Assembly: GCA_029266425.1 (NCBI GenBank)
Contig: JAQSWY010000018.1
Span: forward strand, 1-64,000
Source: Xanthobacteraceae bacterium
GTDB taxonomy: Bacteria; Pseudomonadota; Alphaproteobacteria; Rhizobiales; Xanthobacteraceae
Reading direction: 5' to 3'
Length of the DNA stretch: 64,000 nt
Shown here in pieces: positions 1-14,374 of this stretch (positions are counted from its first letter, which is position 1; each line of letters opens with the position of its first letter). A program made the translations under genes and the position numbers. The notes below the pieces were generated by a model. It saw only the letters and a list, made by a program, of their open reading frames with translations. It was not told where the DNA came from and ran no database searches.

Positions 1-1427
<1,427 letters not shown>

Positions 1428-1451
1428 CCGAGTGCGTTCCCCGCTGCCTGA

Positions 1452-3535
<2,084 letters not shown>

Positions 3536-3839
3536 CGTGCCTCTCTCGGGCTGTCCGGGGCGATCCACGGCCAAGTCGGCGTGGGCTCAGTCCCCAAGAA
3601 TTACAAGGGTTTCAACCTGTCCGGCGGGTACCTTGAACCCCAACCCTCCGGAAGGATCGGGCGGTTCCCTAACACGGCTTCCAGCATGCTGCAACACGAT
3701 GAAGTGAGCCGGTGGCGGGGGCAAATGACGCAGTCTGCCGGCTACCCACGCCGCGACGTAAACTTCTGGCATGCCAAGGCATTGACGGGCCTGCGGCGCA
3801 TTGCTGCACCGAGACTTCGGCCGTGGATAAGAAGCCGGC
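3536..3839. other. Intergenic region between atpH and ccmB
   Basis: About 300 bases lie between the 3' end of ccmB and the atpH start, with both genes on the reverse strand. It must hold the atp promoter, but I see no convincing sigma-70 box. A 61-codon reverse-strand open frame (3587-3772) has no recognisable family. I see no remnant of ccmC here. Confidence 0.5.
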
Positions 3840-4511
3840 TCAGTCTCGTGTCGATCTCAGTGCTGCCGCAGCGGCAATGGGGCCGAGCACGATGGCGCCC
3901 ACCGACAAACCTGAGAGCACCAGGAAGGGCGTGCCGAACGGCACCGGCCCGGTCACGGCGGCCGAGGTGGCGGCGACGCCGAAGATCAGCACCGGGATGG
4001 TGAGCGGCAGGACCAGCACCGCGACCAGCAGCCCGCCGCGGCGGAAGGCGCTGGCGAAGGCCGCGCCGATCAGGCCGAGGAAGGTCACCGCGGGGGTGCC
4101 GACCAGAAGGGTGAGCGTCACCGCCCCGGTCGCCGCCGGCTCGAGGTTCAGAAGCAGCGCCAGGATCGGCGTCGCCACCACCAGTGGCAGGCCGGTGGCG
4201 AGCCAGTGGGCGAGGCCCTTGGCGGCGGCGGCGAGCTCGACCGGCAGCTCCAGCATGAAGATCAGGTCGAGCGAGCCGTCCTCGGCGTCGGCTGCGAACA
4301 GGCGGTCGAGGCCGATCAGGCAGGCGAGCAGGGCGCCGATCCACAGGATCGCCGGGCCGATGCGGGCGAGCAAGGCGAGGTCCGGACCGATGGCGAATGG
4401 CGTCACCACGACGACGGCAAGGAAGAACACGACGCCGAGCCCGGCGCCGCCGCCGGCGCGCAAGGCGAGCGCGAGGTCGCGCCGCACCAAAGCGAGGAAG
4501 GCGCTCGTCAT
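3840..4511 (-). CDS. ccmB: Heme exporter membrane protein CcmB
   Basis: Inner-membrane component of the CcmABCD complex of system I cytochrome c maturation. The 223-residue protein begins with the [18 protein letters not shown] amphipathic helix and has about six hydrophobic helices, plus the conserved acidic stretch [13 protein letters not shown] after helix 2. It overlaps ccmA by 4 bases (4508-4511). ccmC, which normally follows, is absent: the next gene downstream is atpH. Confidence 0.93.
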   Translation of the reverse strand: MTSAFLALVRRDLALALRAGGGAGLGVVFFLAVVVVTPFAIGPDLALLARIGPAILWIGALLACLIGLDRLFAADAEDGSLDLIFMLELPVELAAAAKGLAHWLATGLPLVVATPILALLLNLEPAATGAVTLTLLVGTPAVTFLGLIGAAFASAFRRGGLLVAVLVLPLTIPVLIFGVAATSAAVTGPVPFGTPFLVLSGLSVGAIVLGPIAAAAALRSTRD

Positions 4512-5128
4512 GCTGCGCTCGCGGGGATCGCCTCGCCGAGGCGCAAGTGCTGCGCCGAGCCGAAATCGAGCGGGGCATGGGTGGCGGCGACGATCAGGCC
4601 GCCGGAGGCGAGATGAACGCGCGCGAGCGCGCTCACGCGCGACTGCGCGTTCGCATCGAGGGCAGTCGTCGGCTCGTCGAGCAGCCAGAGTGGCCGGCGG
4701 GCGACGATGAGGCGGGCGAGCGCGAGGCGGCGTTTCTGGCCCGCCGAGAGCACGGCGACCGGCAGGCGGGCGAGCGCGCCGAGCCCGACCTCGGCAAGCG
4801 CCGCTTCGACCGGCAGCGCCGGGCTGCCCAGCACCGTGCGCCAGAAAGCGAGGTTCTCGGCAACGGAGAGCGCCGCCTTGTGCGCGTCGAGATGGCCGAG
4901 ATAGTGCGCCTGTTCGGCAAGCGGGATGTCGGGCAGGCCGCCCTCGAGGCGGACCACGCCGGCCTGCAGCGGAGCGAGCCCGGCGAGGAGGCGGAGCAGC
5001 GAGGATTTGCCGGTGCCGTTCGGCCCGGTCACGATGAGCGCGTGCCCCGCATCGAGCGAGAAACCGAGACCTTCGAACAGCAGGCGGGAACCGCGCGTGC
5101 AGGACAATCCTTCAGCGATCAGACGCAT
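4508..5128 (-). CDS. ccmA: Heme exporter ATP-binding protein CcmA
   Basis: ABC ATPase of the CcmABCD complex; its hydrolysis releases holo-CcmE from CcmC. The 206-residue length is typical. Walker [10 protein letters not shown] is at residues 35-43, the signature LSAGQ at 127-131 (a CcmA variant of LSGGQ), Walker B WLLDEP at 148-153, and the switch histidine at 184. It is divergent from acnA and translationally coupled to ccmB. Confidence 0.95.
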   Translation of the reverse strand: MRLIAEGLSCTRGSRLLFEGLGFSLDAGHALIVTGPNGTGKSSLLRLLAGLAPLQAGVVRLEGGLPDIPLAEQAHYLGHLDAHKAALSVAENLAFWRTVLGSPALPVEAALAEVGLGALARLPVAVLSAGQKRRLALARLIVARRPLWLLDEPTTALDANAQSRVSALARVHLASGGLIVAATHAPLDFGSAQHLRLGEAIPASAA

Positions 5129-5359
5129 CGTGTCCCCACGCGGCAGTGCACGCGGCGTCCCAACCGTGCGTTGCGACGCACTATTTGCCCACGCACTGCA
5201 TCATCCCTCTATGATCGCCGTTTGAAATCGCTCTATAAAGAAATCCGAACGACGTACCGTCCCATGGCAGGGGGCCCTGCGAGCTATAGCCCGCGGCTCC
5301 GTCCTGTCCAAGCTCCGGCGGTATGCCGATGGCCATTCCTAATTCGGGGACGTATTTCC

Positions 5360-8041
<2,682 letters not shown>

Positions 8042-8053
8042 GGCCCGGATTTG

Positions 8054-8076
8054 GAGCGGGCATTGAATGCCCGCTC
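8054..8076 (+). terminator. Hairpin after acnA
   Basis: Perfect 11-base inverted repeat GAGCGGGCATT / AATGCCCGCTC around a single G, 12 bases after the acnA stop. It lacks a clear T-run, so it may stabilise the 3' end rather than act as a classical intrinsic terminator. Confidence 0.6.
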
Positions 8077-8090
8077 ACTCTTCCGTGCAT

Positions 8091-8200
8091 GAGCCCTTAT
8101 CCTTCGGATGGAATATCCGAACGATAAGAAAATGCTTTCGATTCAATACGCTGAAGCATTTCCTCTTTGATCAGACGCTTCCGTCTGTTCGGCAATGCTC
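8091..8200 (+). repeat. Palindromic intergenic repeat, copy A
   Basis: Diverged copy of a roughly 115-bp element present four times in the window. Module 1 is a hairpin around TTCGGATggaatATCCGAA. The linker is ATTCAATA-like, and module 2 runs from GAAGCATTTCC to CAATGCTC with an inner TCAGACG...CGTCTG stem. It lies between acnA and the DUF1223 gene. Confidence 0.8.
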
Positions 8201-8294
8201 CGGGCGACACCCGAATGTGACTGGTGCCGGCTTTCCGCCCGTCCTATTGCCTTAACCCGGTCTTCGGACGGGTGCGAAGGACGCCTCCGACATT

Positions 8295-9089
8295 ATGATG
8301 CATATATTGCCGCGCCATCTCGCGCCGTACCGCCTTGTCGTCATCGTGGTCCTGCTGGTCGCCGGGCTGCCGGCCGCGGCATCCGCGGAGGATACCGGCG
8401 CCGCCCAGGCCGCGGGTTCGCCACCGGCGCCGCATGCGGTGCCGACGCCGAAGGCGGTGGTGGAGCTCTTCACCAGCCAGGGCTGCTCGTCCTGCCCGCC
8501 CGCCGACAAGCTCCTCGGCGAGCTCGCCCAGCGCCCGGACGTTCTCGCGCTGACGATGGCGGTCGACTATTGGGACTATCTCGGCTGGAAGGACACGCTG
8601 GCCAAGCACGGCCATTCGCTGCGCCAGAAGGGTTATGCCAAGGTGCGCGGCGACGGTAAGATGTTCACCCCGCAGGCGATCCTCAACGGCTCCACCATGG
8701 CGGTCGGCAATGACGAGGACGCGCTCGACGGCGCTCTCGCGGCGGTCGCCGCGCCACACGTTCCCGTCGCGATCTCGACCAAGGACGGCAAGCTTGCGGT
8801 GAAGGTGGGGGCCGGCACAGGGCGTGCGGAGGTATGGATCTGCCCGGTGGCCAGCGACGTGACGGTGAAGATCGGCCGCGGCGAGAATGAAGGTTCGACC
8901 ATGACCTACCACAATGTGGTGCGGGGCTGGACGCGGCTCGGCGAATGGACCGGCGGCGAGGCGCACTTCGAGGCCCGGCTCGACGAGCTTCGCGCAGATA
9001 CGATCGATTCCGTCGCGGTGCTGGTGCAGTCCGGCACCCAGGCGAACCCGGGTCCGATCCTTGGCGCCGCGCTGGCGCCGCTGCCCTGA
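8295..9089 (+). CDS. DUF1223 secreted thioredoxin-like protein
   Basis: A 264-residue protein with an N-terminal signal segment (hydrophobic residues about 13-30, likely cleavage after ASA). The DUF1223 core holds the motif SQGCSSCPPAD with Cys64 and Cys67, a CxxC redox-type pair in a thioredoxin-like fold. The family is found near acnA in alphaproteobacteria. Its biochemical role is unknown; a periplasmic thiol or redox function is inferred from the CxxC and the signal peptide. Met2 is an equally possible start. Confidence 0.85.
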   Translation: MMHILPRHLAPYRLVVIVVLLVAGLPAAASAEDTGAAQAAGSPPAPHAVPTPKAVVELFTSQGCSSCPPADKLLGELAQRPDVLALTMAVDYWDYLGWKDTLAKHGHSLRQKGYAKVRGDGKMFTPQAILNGSTMAVGNDEDALDGALAAVAAPHVPVAISTKDGKLAVKVGAGTGRAEVWICPVASDVTVKIGRGENEGSTMTYHNVVRGWTRLGEWTGGEAHFEARLDELRADTIDSVAVLVQSGTQANPGPILGAALAPLP

Positions 9090-9508
9090 GCGCGATCGGC
9101 GGTCCACGGCCTGCGTAAAGGACAAAAAAACAGGGCCGGCTGGGAAGCCGGCCCAAGATGTCAATCGGGGGATTGAACCTACGCGGAACGATAGGCCGGC
9201 CCACTCACGCCACGGGGGGCTGGGGGGCTGGGAAACCGGAGCGCTTCGCGGACCGGCCCAACGCTATGATCTGAACATGGCCCCACCCGTTGGCGTTGCA
9301 AGGGCCGAAATCGGGCGACTTCATGATTTCGGTTGACGAGCGCGTGAGCTTACGACGCGAATTCCCCGCCCTTTGACCCCGCTGCGGTACTTCGTGCCGA
9401 TTGGGTCAACAATCACGCTTGAAGCCGGCCCACCCGAGGGCGATCATGACGGGTGAATGACGGCCCGCCGCGGGCCAGGGCAAGCGACGTTCAGATGGGG
9501 AGGGGCCG
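9090..9508. other. 419-base intergenic region
   Basis: Between the DUF1223 and DUF2794 genes. It holds the hairpin at 9133-9154 and otherwise no open frame with family resemblance. The promoter for the DUF2794 gene must lie in its right half. Confidence 0.5.
9133..9154. terminator. GC-rich hairpin after the DUF1223 gene
   Basis: Inverted repeat GGGCCGGCT / AGCCGGCCC with a 4-base loop. A run of seven A lies just to its left (9124-9130), so it looks like an intrinsic terminator when read on the reverse strand. It is 44 bases after the forward DUF1223 stop. Confidence 0.45.
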
Positions 9509-9898
9509 TTGGCCGATATCGAACCCATAAGGTTTCACGCCGGGCGCGCCGAGTGGCCGGCGGAGCGGCCGCCCGAGATGCCACACGTTGAAAAGCCGGT
9601 TGTCTGCGTCACCTTCGATCGCCGCGAACTCGACCGCATCCTCCATCTCTATGGGCGCATGGTGGCGCTCGGCGAATGGCGCGACTACGCCATCGACTTC
9701 ATGAGGGAGCGTGCGGTGTTCTCCATCTTCCGCCGCTCCACCGAGGTGCCGATCTACCGGATCGAGAAGGATCCGCGCCTTGCCCGCAAACAGGGCGCCT
9801 ATACGGTGGTCACGCAGACCGGGCTGATCCTGAAGCGCGGCCACGACCTCGCCCGCGTCATCGCGGTGCTGGACAAGCCGGTGCGGGCGATCGGCTAG
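9509..9898 (+). CDS. DUF2794 family protein
   Basis: Small alphaproteobacterial protein of unknown function (129 residues from TTG at 9509). The conserved core VTFDRRELDRILHLYGRMV, GEWRDYAIDF and FSIFRRSTEVPIYRIEK is unmistakable for DUF2794. The TTG is chosen because GGGGAGGGG lies 4-12 bases upstream; an internal ATG near codon 24 is an alternative. It converges with the GNAT gene, and the two stop codons share CTAG at 9895-9898. Confidence 0.88.
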   Translation: MADIEPIRFHAGRAEWPAERPPEMPHVEKPVVCVTFDRRELDRILHLYGRMVALGEWRDYAIDFMRERAVFSIFRRSTEVPIYRIEKDPRLARKQGAYTVVTQTGLILKRGHDLARVIAVLDKPVRAIG

Positions 9899-10449
9899 AA
9901 CGGCGGCCGCGTGGCCGCCTCGCCGAGCGGGCGCTGCATCAGCACGGTGTCGAGCCAGCGGCCGTGCTTGAAGCCGACCGCCTCCAGCGTACCCACCAGA
10001 CGAAAGCCGAGCGCCGCGTGCAGGCCGATCGAGGCCGTGTTGGCGCTGTCGCCGATCACCGCCACCATCTGGCGGAAGCCGCGCCGCTCGGATTCGTGCA
10101 CCAGCGCCCCGAGCAGCGCCCGGCCGATGCCGCGGCCATGGGTCTGCGGGCGCACATAGACCGAGTTCTCCACCGTCCAGCGATAGGCCGGCCGCGTGCG
10201 GTAGGGCCCGGCATAGGCATAGCCGAGCACTTCGCGCGCCGAATCTTCGGCGACGAGATAGGGAAAGCCGCCGGAGATGAGCCGTGTCATCCGGACGGTC
10301 ATCTCGGCTTCGTCCGGCGGCTCGGTCTCGAAGGAGGCGGTGCCGGTGCGCACCGCTTCGGCATAGAGCGCTGCGATGATCGGCATGTCGCCGGGCTCGA
10401 CGGTGCGGATCGCGGGGGCGGTCGGTATCAGGCGCGAGGTGTCGATCAT
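9895..10449 (-). CDS. GNAT acetyltransferase, phosphinothricin acetyltransferase-like
   Basis: A 184-residue single-domain GNAT enzyme that transfers acetyl from acetyl-CoA to an amine. The coenzyme A loop HGRGIGRALL and the Pat/Bar-type flanks (TASFETEPP, GYAYAGPYRTRPAYRWTVENSVYV) place it near phosphinothricin and methionine-sulfoximine acetyltransferases. The start at ATG 10447-10449 is preferred over an upstream in-frame ATG at 10536, which adds 29 unrelated residues. The true substrate cannot be told from sequence. Confidence 0.88.
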   Translation of the reverse strand: MIDTSRLIPTAPAIRTVEPGDMPIIAALYAEAVRTGTASFETEPPDEAEMTVRMTRLISGGFPYLVAEDSAREVLGYAYAGPYRTRPAYRWTVENSVYVRPQTHGRGIGRALLGALVHESERRGFRQMVAVIGDSANTASIGLHAALGFRLVGTLEAVGFKHGRWLDTVLMQRPLGEAATRPPF

Positions 10450-10620
10450 GGCGCCTCTATAGGGGAAGCGCGCCGACGGCAGAAGAGCGTTAGCCGCGCC
10501 TGCGTCCCGCCAGGCGATCTTCGGTGGAATGTCCAAATTCTCATATTTTGCGTCATGCGAACGTCTTGCGATGGCAGCGAGCGCCGCTATAGTCCGCGCC
10601 GCTCGGCCGCCAAGCCGGGC

Positions 10621-10737
10621 CTAGAGCATTTCCCGATCAGATGGAATCATCTGATCGACGAGAAATGCTCCAGCCTATTGAATCTAGAGCACTTTCTTGT
10701 CGTTCGGATGTTCCATCCGAACGACAAGGGCTCTAGC
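10621..10737 (-). repeat. Palindromic intergenic repeat, copy B
   Basis: Well-preserved copy, inverted relative to A, C and D. It is bounded by CTAGAG at the left and CTCTAG at the right. The GATCAGATG...CATCTGATC-type module comes first and the GTCGTTCGGATG...CATCCGAACGAC module second. It ends 4 bases before tRNA-Leu. Confidence 0.9.
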
Positions 10738-10740
10738 CCT

Positions 10741-10827
10741 GCGGGTGTGGCGGAACCGGTAGACGCGACGGACTCAAAATCCGTTTCTGGTGACAGAGTG
10801 TCGGTTCGAGTCCGACCACCCGCACCA
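10741..10827 (+). tRNA. tRNA-Leu (anticodon CAA)
   Basis: An 87-nt class II tRNA with CCA encoded. Acceptor arms GCGGGTG and CACCCGC pair. The anticodon stem ACGGA/TCCGT encloses loop CTCAAAA, giving anticodon CAA for UUG codons. A long variable arm and the T-loop GGTTCGAGTCC are present. Confidence 0.97.
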
Positions 10828-10865
10828 ACGAATCCCGGCGCATGAGCGGAGCGGATCGGGGCTCG

Positions 10866-11444
10866 TCAGCTGCGCTCCATAGTCTGCGCCGCCGCATCGA
10901 GCGCCGCCGCGATGCTCTCCGCCGCGGCCTGATCGATGGGGCCGCGCTTCAGGCGCAGGCGCATGGCGAGCTTCAGATTCTGCATGGCGCGCACCATCGG
11001 CGCCGGCACCATGTCGCCGCCGTCGCCCCCAGCCGAGCCGGCGCGGGACAGCAACTCATCGGCTGCCGCGCGATTGGCAACGAGGAAGGCTTCCCCTTCG
11101 GCGGTGATGCGGTAGCGCTTGCGGCCGGCATCCACCGGCTCGATGGCGGCGTAGCCCATGTCGTCGAGCCAGGCCAGCGTCGGATAGATCACGCCCGGGC
11201 TCGGCGTGTAGCTTCCGCCGAAGCGCTCCTCGATCGCCTTGATGAGTTCGTAGCCGTGCCGCGGGCGCTCGGCGACCATGGCGAGGAGCAAGAGCCGCAG
11301 ATCGCCATAATCGAACAGGCGCCCGCCGTGGCGGCCGCCGCGATGCGGCCGGTGATGCCTGCCGTGGTGCGGGTGGGGATGACCCGAGCGATCGTCGGGC
11401 GCGGAGAAATAGCGGTCTGGACCGCCCATGTGTCTGTGTCTCAT
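10866..11444 (-). CDS. PadR-family regulator with His-rich N-terminus (YqjI-like)
   Basis: A 192-residue regulator from ATG at 11442-11444. Residues 1-40 hold ten histidines (H3, H5, H22, H24, H26, H27, H30, H31, H34, H39) and no cysteine. The PadR winged helix follows (GDLRLLLLAMVAERPRHGYE, then GGSYTPSPGVIYPTLAWLDD). This layout matches E. coli YqjI, a nickel-responsive repressor, so metal sensing is a good inference. An in-frame ATG at 11474 would put the start inside the operator, so the later ATG is preferred. No yqjH-like ferric reductase gene is adjacent. Confidence 0.88.
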   Translation of the reverse strand: MRHRHMGGPDRYFSAPDDRSGHPHPHHGRHHRPHRGGRHGGRLFDYGDLRLLLLAMVAERPRHGYELIKAIEERFGGSYTPSPGVIYPTLAWLDDMGYAAIEPVDAGRKRYRITAEGEAFLVANRAAADELLSRAGSAGGDGGDMVPAPMVRAMQNLKLAMRLRLKRGPIDQAAAESIAAALDAAAQTMERS

Positions 11445-11461
11445 GGGCTCGATATAGATCG

Positions 11462-11488
11462 CGATATATCTCAAATCAAGATATATCG
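11462..11488. promoter_or_regulatory. Perfect inverted repeat, probable PadR operator
   Basis: CGATATATCT and AGATATATCG are perfect 10-base arms separated by 7 bases, 18 bases upstream of the PadR gene start. It is strikingly AT-rich against its surroundings. Position and symmetry suggest an autoregulatory operator. Confidence 0.8.
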
Positions 11489-11534
11489 GAAAACTGTCGG
11501 GCGGCGCGCGCCGGAGCCGCGCCGCCCGTGAAGA

Positions 11535-12956
11535 TCACGCGCAGAGCTTCATCAGTTCGCGAATGTCGCCAAGCCGATCGAGATCGCGCACCGCGACGAC
11601 GATGGCCTCGGCCTTCGCGGTCGGCCATTTGGCGAATTCCGCGCAGCCGCGGAACTTGTCGGCGCATTCCTCATAGCTCATCGGATTGGCCGGGCTGCCC
11701 TTGCCGAAATCGGCGCGGCCCGAGATCGTCCGCCCATCCTTCAGATGGATGTCGATGATCGTTGTCATCTTGTCGTAGCCGGCAGCCTCGGCTTCCGGAT
11801 GCACGTGGAAATTGACCCGCTCGATCATCGCCTTGACGTCGTCGCGCTCCACCACCTCATCGGTGAATTCGGCCAGGCTGCCGCGCCGGTCGAGCAGCAG
11901 GATCGCCATGCAGAATTCCATGGAGAACTTGGCTTGGAGCTCGTTCTTCGGGCGATGGTGGATCAGCGCGTTCGGCATGTTCTGGTTGGTGCCGACATCG
12001 ACCCGCTCGACATCGCCTGCCTCGATGCCGTGCTCGCGGATCAGACGCAGCATCTCGGTCATGCCGGGATGGGTGAGCGAGCCCGACGGATGCGGCTTGA
12101 TCGACACGCCGGGGAAGGCGAAGGTCCAGGGCGCGCCCAGCTTGCCGGCGATGGCCTCGGCATCGAAGCCGCCGCCCGCCGCCTGGAAGAAGCCGCGCGG
12201 CGCCTCGAGGATCTTGTCCGTGGTGGTCCAGCCGAGCTCGGCGAAGTCCGCCGCGACCACGCCGCTCTCCGAGGAGCGGCCGGCATGGAACGGCTTCATC
12301 ATGGTTCCGAAATTCTCGCGCAGGCCGGCCGACTGGCTGCCGGCGCAGCCGAGCGCGCGCACCGTCTGCTCGACCGAGAGGCCCTTCAGCTTGGCGGCGG
12401 CCGCGGCGGCGGCATAGGTGCCGCAGGTCGCGGTGGCATGGAAGCCGTGCTGGTAATGGCGCGGATTGATCGCCTCGGCGATCTTGCACTCCAGTTCGAC
12501 GCCCACATGATAGGCGAGCATAGCCTCGGTGCCCGAGGCTCCGGTCGCTTCCGCGACCGCGAGCGCCGCCGGCAGGGCCGGCGCGGTCGGGTGGGTCAGG
12601 AGGCCGTAGACGCGGTCCTTGGCGACCGCGAGCTGGGTGTCGTCATAGTCGTCGGCGTGGATGCCGACACCATTGGCGAAGGCAGCGAAGCGCACCGGCA
12701 CCTTGAGGCCCATGCCGATCACCGTCGACGGGCCGTCCTTGATGCCCAGCGTCGACAGATAGGTCTTCACCAGCTCGCCGCTCTTCGCAACCGAACCGGA
12801 CAGCGCGAGGCCGATGCCGTCGAGGATCGACTTCTTGCCGATCTCGATCACCTCGTCGGGCACGGCGTTGGTGTTCACGACGAATTCGGCGGCCTGCCTG
12901 GTCAGGCCCTCGACGACGGGGCGGTCGACCGCCGGGTTGGTGAGATGAACGGTCAT
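11535..12956 (-). CDS. MmgE/PrpD family protein
   Basis: A 473-residue member of the MmgE/PrpD family, which includes 2-methylcitrate dehydratase, cis-aconitate decarboxylase and iminodisuccinate epimerase. Recognisable segments are the N-terminal helical domain, HADDYDDTQ, the conserved HATATCGTYAAAAAAAKL, and FHAGRSSESGV. The start is the ATG at 12954-12956. The open frame reads further upstream through the neighbouring gene in the wrong phase. It lies 26 bases after the dehydrogenase at 12983 and is probably cotranscribed. The substrate is likely a branched or tricarboxylic acid, by family. Confidence 0.9.
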   Translation of the reverse strand: MTVHLTNPAVDRPVVEGLTRQAAEFVVNTNAVPDEVIEIGKKSILDGIGLALSGSVAKSGELVKTYLSTLGIKDGPSTVIGMGLKVPVRFAAFANGVGIHADDYDDTQLAVAKDRVYGLLTHPTAPALPAALAVAEATGASGTEAMLAYHVGVELECKIAEAINPRHYQHGFHATATCGTYAAAAAAAKLKGLSVEQTVRALGCAGSQSAGLRENFGTMMKPFHAGRSSESGVVAADFAELGWTTTDKILEAPRGFFQAAGGGFDAEAIAGKLGAPWTFAFPGVSIKPHPSGSLTHPGMTEMLRLIREHGIEAGDVERVDVGTNQNMPNALIHHRPKNELQAKFSMEFCMAILLLDRRGSLAEFTDEVVERDDVKAMIERVNFHVHPEAEAAGYDKMTTIIDIHLKDGRTISGRADFGKGSPANPMSYEECADKFRGCAEFAKWPTAKAEAIVVAVRDLDRLGDIRELMKLCA

Positions 12957-12982
12957 GGCGAAACTCCCTAAGGCGTTCTTGA

Positions 12983-14068
12983 TCAGGATGCGGCGGCGAG
13001 CGAACGGCGGGCGGCTTTGACCGCATCGACCAGTGCGTCGCCGAGTTCGGTGGTGGACGCCTTGCCGCCGAGATCGCGGGTGAGGCTGTCGCCGCTGGCC
13101 AGCACGCTTTCGATGGCGGCCTCGACGCTGAGCGCGGCGTCCTCCTCGCCGAGATGGCGCAGCATCATCGCGCCCGACCACACTTGGCCGATCGGATTGG
13201 CGAGGCCCTTGCCGGCAATGTCGGGTGCCGAGCCGTGCACCGGCTCGAACATGGAGGGATAGTGCTTCTCCGGATTGATGTTGGCGCCGGCGGCGATGCC
13301 GATCGAGCCGACCACCGCCGGACCGAGATCGGAGAGGATGTCGCCGAACAGGTTGGAGGCGACAACGACGTCGAACCAGTCCGGATTGCGCACGAAATGC
13401 GCGGTCAGGATGTCGATGTGGAACTGGTCGGTGGTGAAGCCGGGATACTCCTTGGAGATCGCGGCGAAGCGCTCGTCCCAATACGGCATGGTATGGCTGA
13501 TGCCGTTCGACTTGGTGGCCGAGGTGACGTGCTTCTTGCGGCCCTTCGCCAGCTCGAAGGCGTAGCGCATCACCCGGTCGCAGCCGCGGCGGGTGAAGAT
13601 CGACTGCTGCATGACGAGCTCGTCTTCGCCGCCCTCATAGAGCCGGCCGCCGATCGAGGAATATTCGCCCTCATTGTTCTCGCGCACGACGTAGAAATCG
13701 ATGTCGCCGGCCTCGCGCCCCTTCAGCGGGCTCTCGACGCCCTTGAGCAGCTTGATCGGGCGGAGATTCACGTACTGGTGGAAGCCGCGGCGGATCGGGA
13801 TCAGCAGGCCCCACAGCGAGACGTGATCCGGCACGCCGGGAAAGCCGACCGCGCCGAGATAGATGGCGTCGAACTTGCGCAGCTGGTCGAGGCCGTCGGC
13901 GGGCATCATCGCCCCGGTCTTGGCGAAGCGTTCGCAGCTCCAGTCGAAATGCACCCACTCGAAGCGGAAATCGCCGCCCGCCGCCGCCTCCAGCACCTTC
14001 TGGCCCTGCGGCACCACTTCGTTGCCTATGCCGTCGCCGGGGATCACGGCGATCCGGTAGTTGCGCAT
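12983..14068 (-). CDS. Tartrate/D-malate dehydrogenase family protein (copy 1)
   Basis: NAD-dependent oxidative decarboxylase of 2-hydroxy acids in the isocitrate/isopropylmalate dehydrogenase superfamily; 361 residues. The N-terminus is IAVIPGDGIGNEVV, the substrate-site segment VRENNEGEYS, the catalytic Lys lies in TKSNG, and metal-binding Asp residues in SNLFGDILSDL. The cofactor loop is HGSAPDIAGKGLANP. Closest in style to tartrate dehydrogenase/decarboxylase and DmlA. It is first in the operon with the MmgE/PrpD gene, under a TGTTGACAGT site 87 bases upstream. Confidence 0.92.
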   Translation of the reverse strand: MRNYRIAVIPGDGIGNEVVPQGQKVLEAAAGGDFRFEWVHFDWSCERFAKTGAMMPADGLDQLRKFDAIYLGAVGFPGVPDHVSLWGLLIPIRRGFHQYVNLRPIKLLKGVESPLKGREAGDIDFYVVRENNEGEYSSIGGRLYEGGEDELVMQQSIFTRRGCDRVMRYAFELAKGRKKHVTSATKSNGISHTMPYWDERFAAISKEYPGFTTDQFHIDILTAHFVRNPDWFDVVVASNLFGDILSDLGPAVVGSIGIAAGANINPEKHYPSMFEPVHGSAPDIAGKGLANPIGQVWSGAMMLRHLGEEDAALSVEAAIESVLASGDSLTRDLGGKASTTELGDALVDAVKAARRSLAAAS

Positions 14069-14154
14069 GTCGTTTCTCCAGAAGCTTGGGGCCGAGCGGA
14101 CGCTGCGGGCGGCGGCCGGCGGGTCTGCCCGGCAAGGTGTCCAAGCGCGTTCAA

Positions 14155-14164
14155 ACTGTCAACA
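14155..14164 (-). promoter_or_regulatory. Regulon motif TGTTGACAGT, site 1
   Basis: ACTGTCAACA on the + strand, 87 bases upstream of the dehydrogenase start at 14068. The core is the palindrome TGT-N2-ACA, which suits a GntR dimer. Confidence 0.65.
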
Positions 14165-14343
14165 ATTATCATCTTGATGGGAGTTCAAGCCGAAGGCACG
14201 GCGGGTCGTTGGGGCCATGAATGTCCACTTAAATATATATTTTCACAAGGATTATGGTTAGAGAAACAAAGCGCCGAGGGACTTTCGCCTATCGGAGCGT
14301 CACCCGGGTATCTGGTGCAAATGTGCCGCCGCAGCGCCCATAG

Positions 14344-14353
14344 TGTTGACAGT
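14344..14353 (+). promoter_or_regulatory. Regulon motif TGTTGACAGT, site 2
   Basis: Exact copy ending 21 bases before the GntR ATG at 14375. It is too close to that ATG to be an ordinary -35 box for a leadered transcript, so autoregulatory binding is more likely. Confidence 0.65.
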
Positions 14354-14374
14354 CGTCCATCCCGGAGGCACAAC

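Larger units (their letters stand above)
14069..14374. other. Divergent promoter region with two copies of the regulon motif
   Basis: 306 bases between the dehydrogenase (reverse) and the GntR gene (forward). It holds the motif at 14155-14164 and 14344-14353 and an AT-rich stretch (TTAAATATATATTTT, around 14229-14243) that is the best place for promoter elements. No gene is seen. Confidence 0.6.

Noticed and set aside
3587..3772. 61-codon reverse frame before atpH
   Set aside because: No family resemblance, no ribosome site, and it lies where the atp promoter should be.
10741..10827. tRNA-Leu as integration site of a mobile island covering 11-30 kb
   Set aside because: No integrase and no second copy of the tRNA 3' end were found in the window.
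13154..14374. Upstream extension of the GntR copy 1 frame
   Set aside because: It runs antisense to the dehydrogenase gene; the regulator has its own ATG with GGAGG at the right distance.
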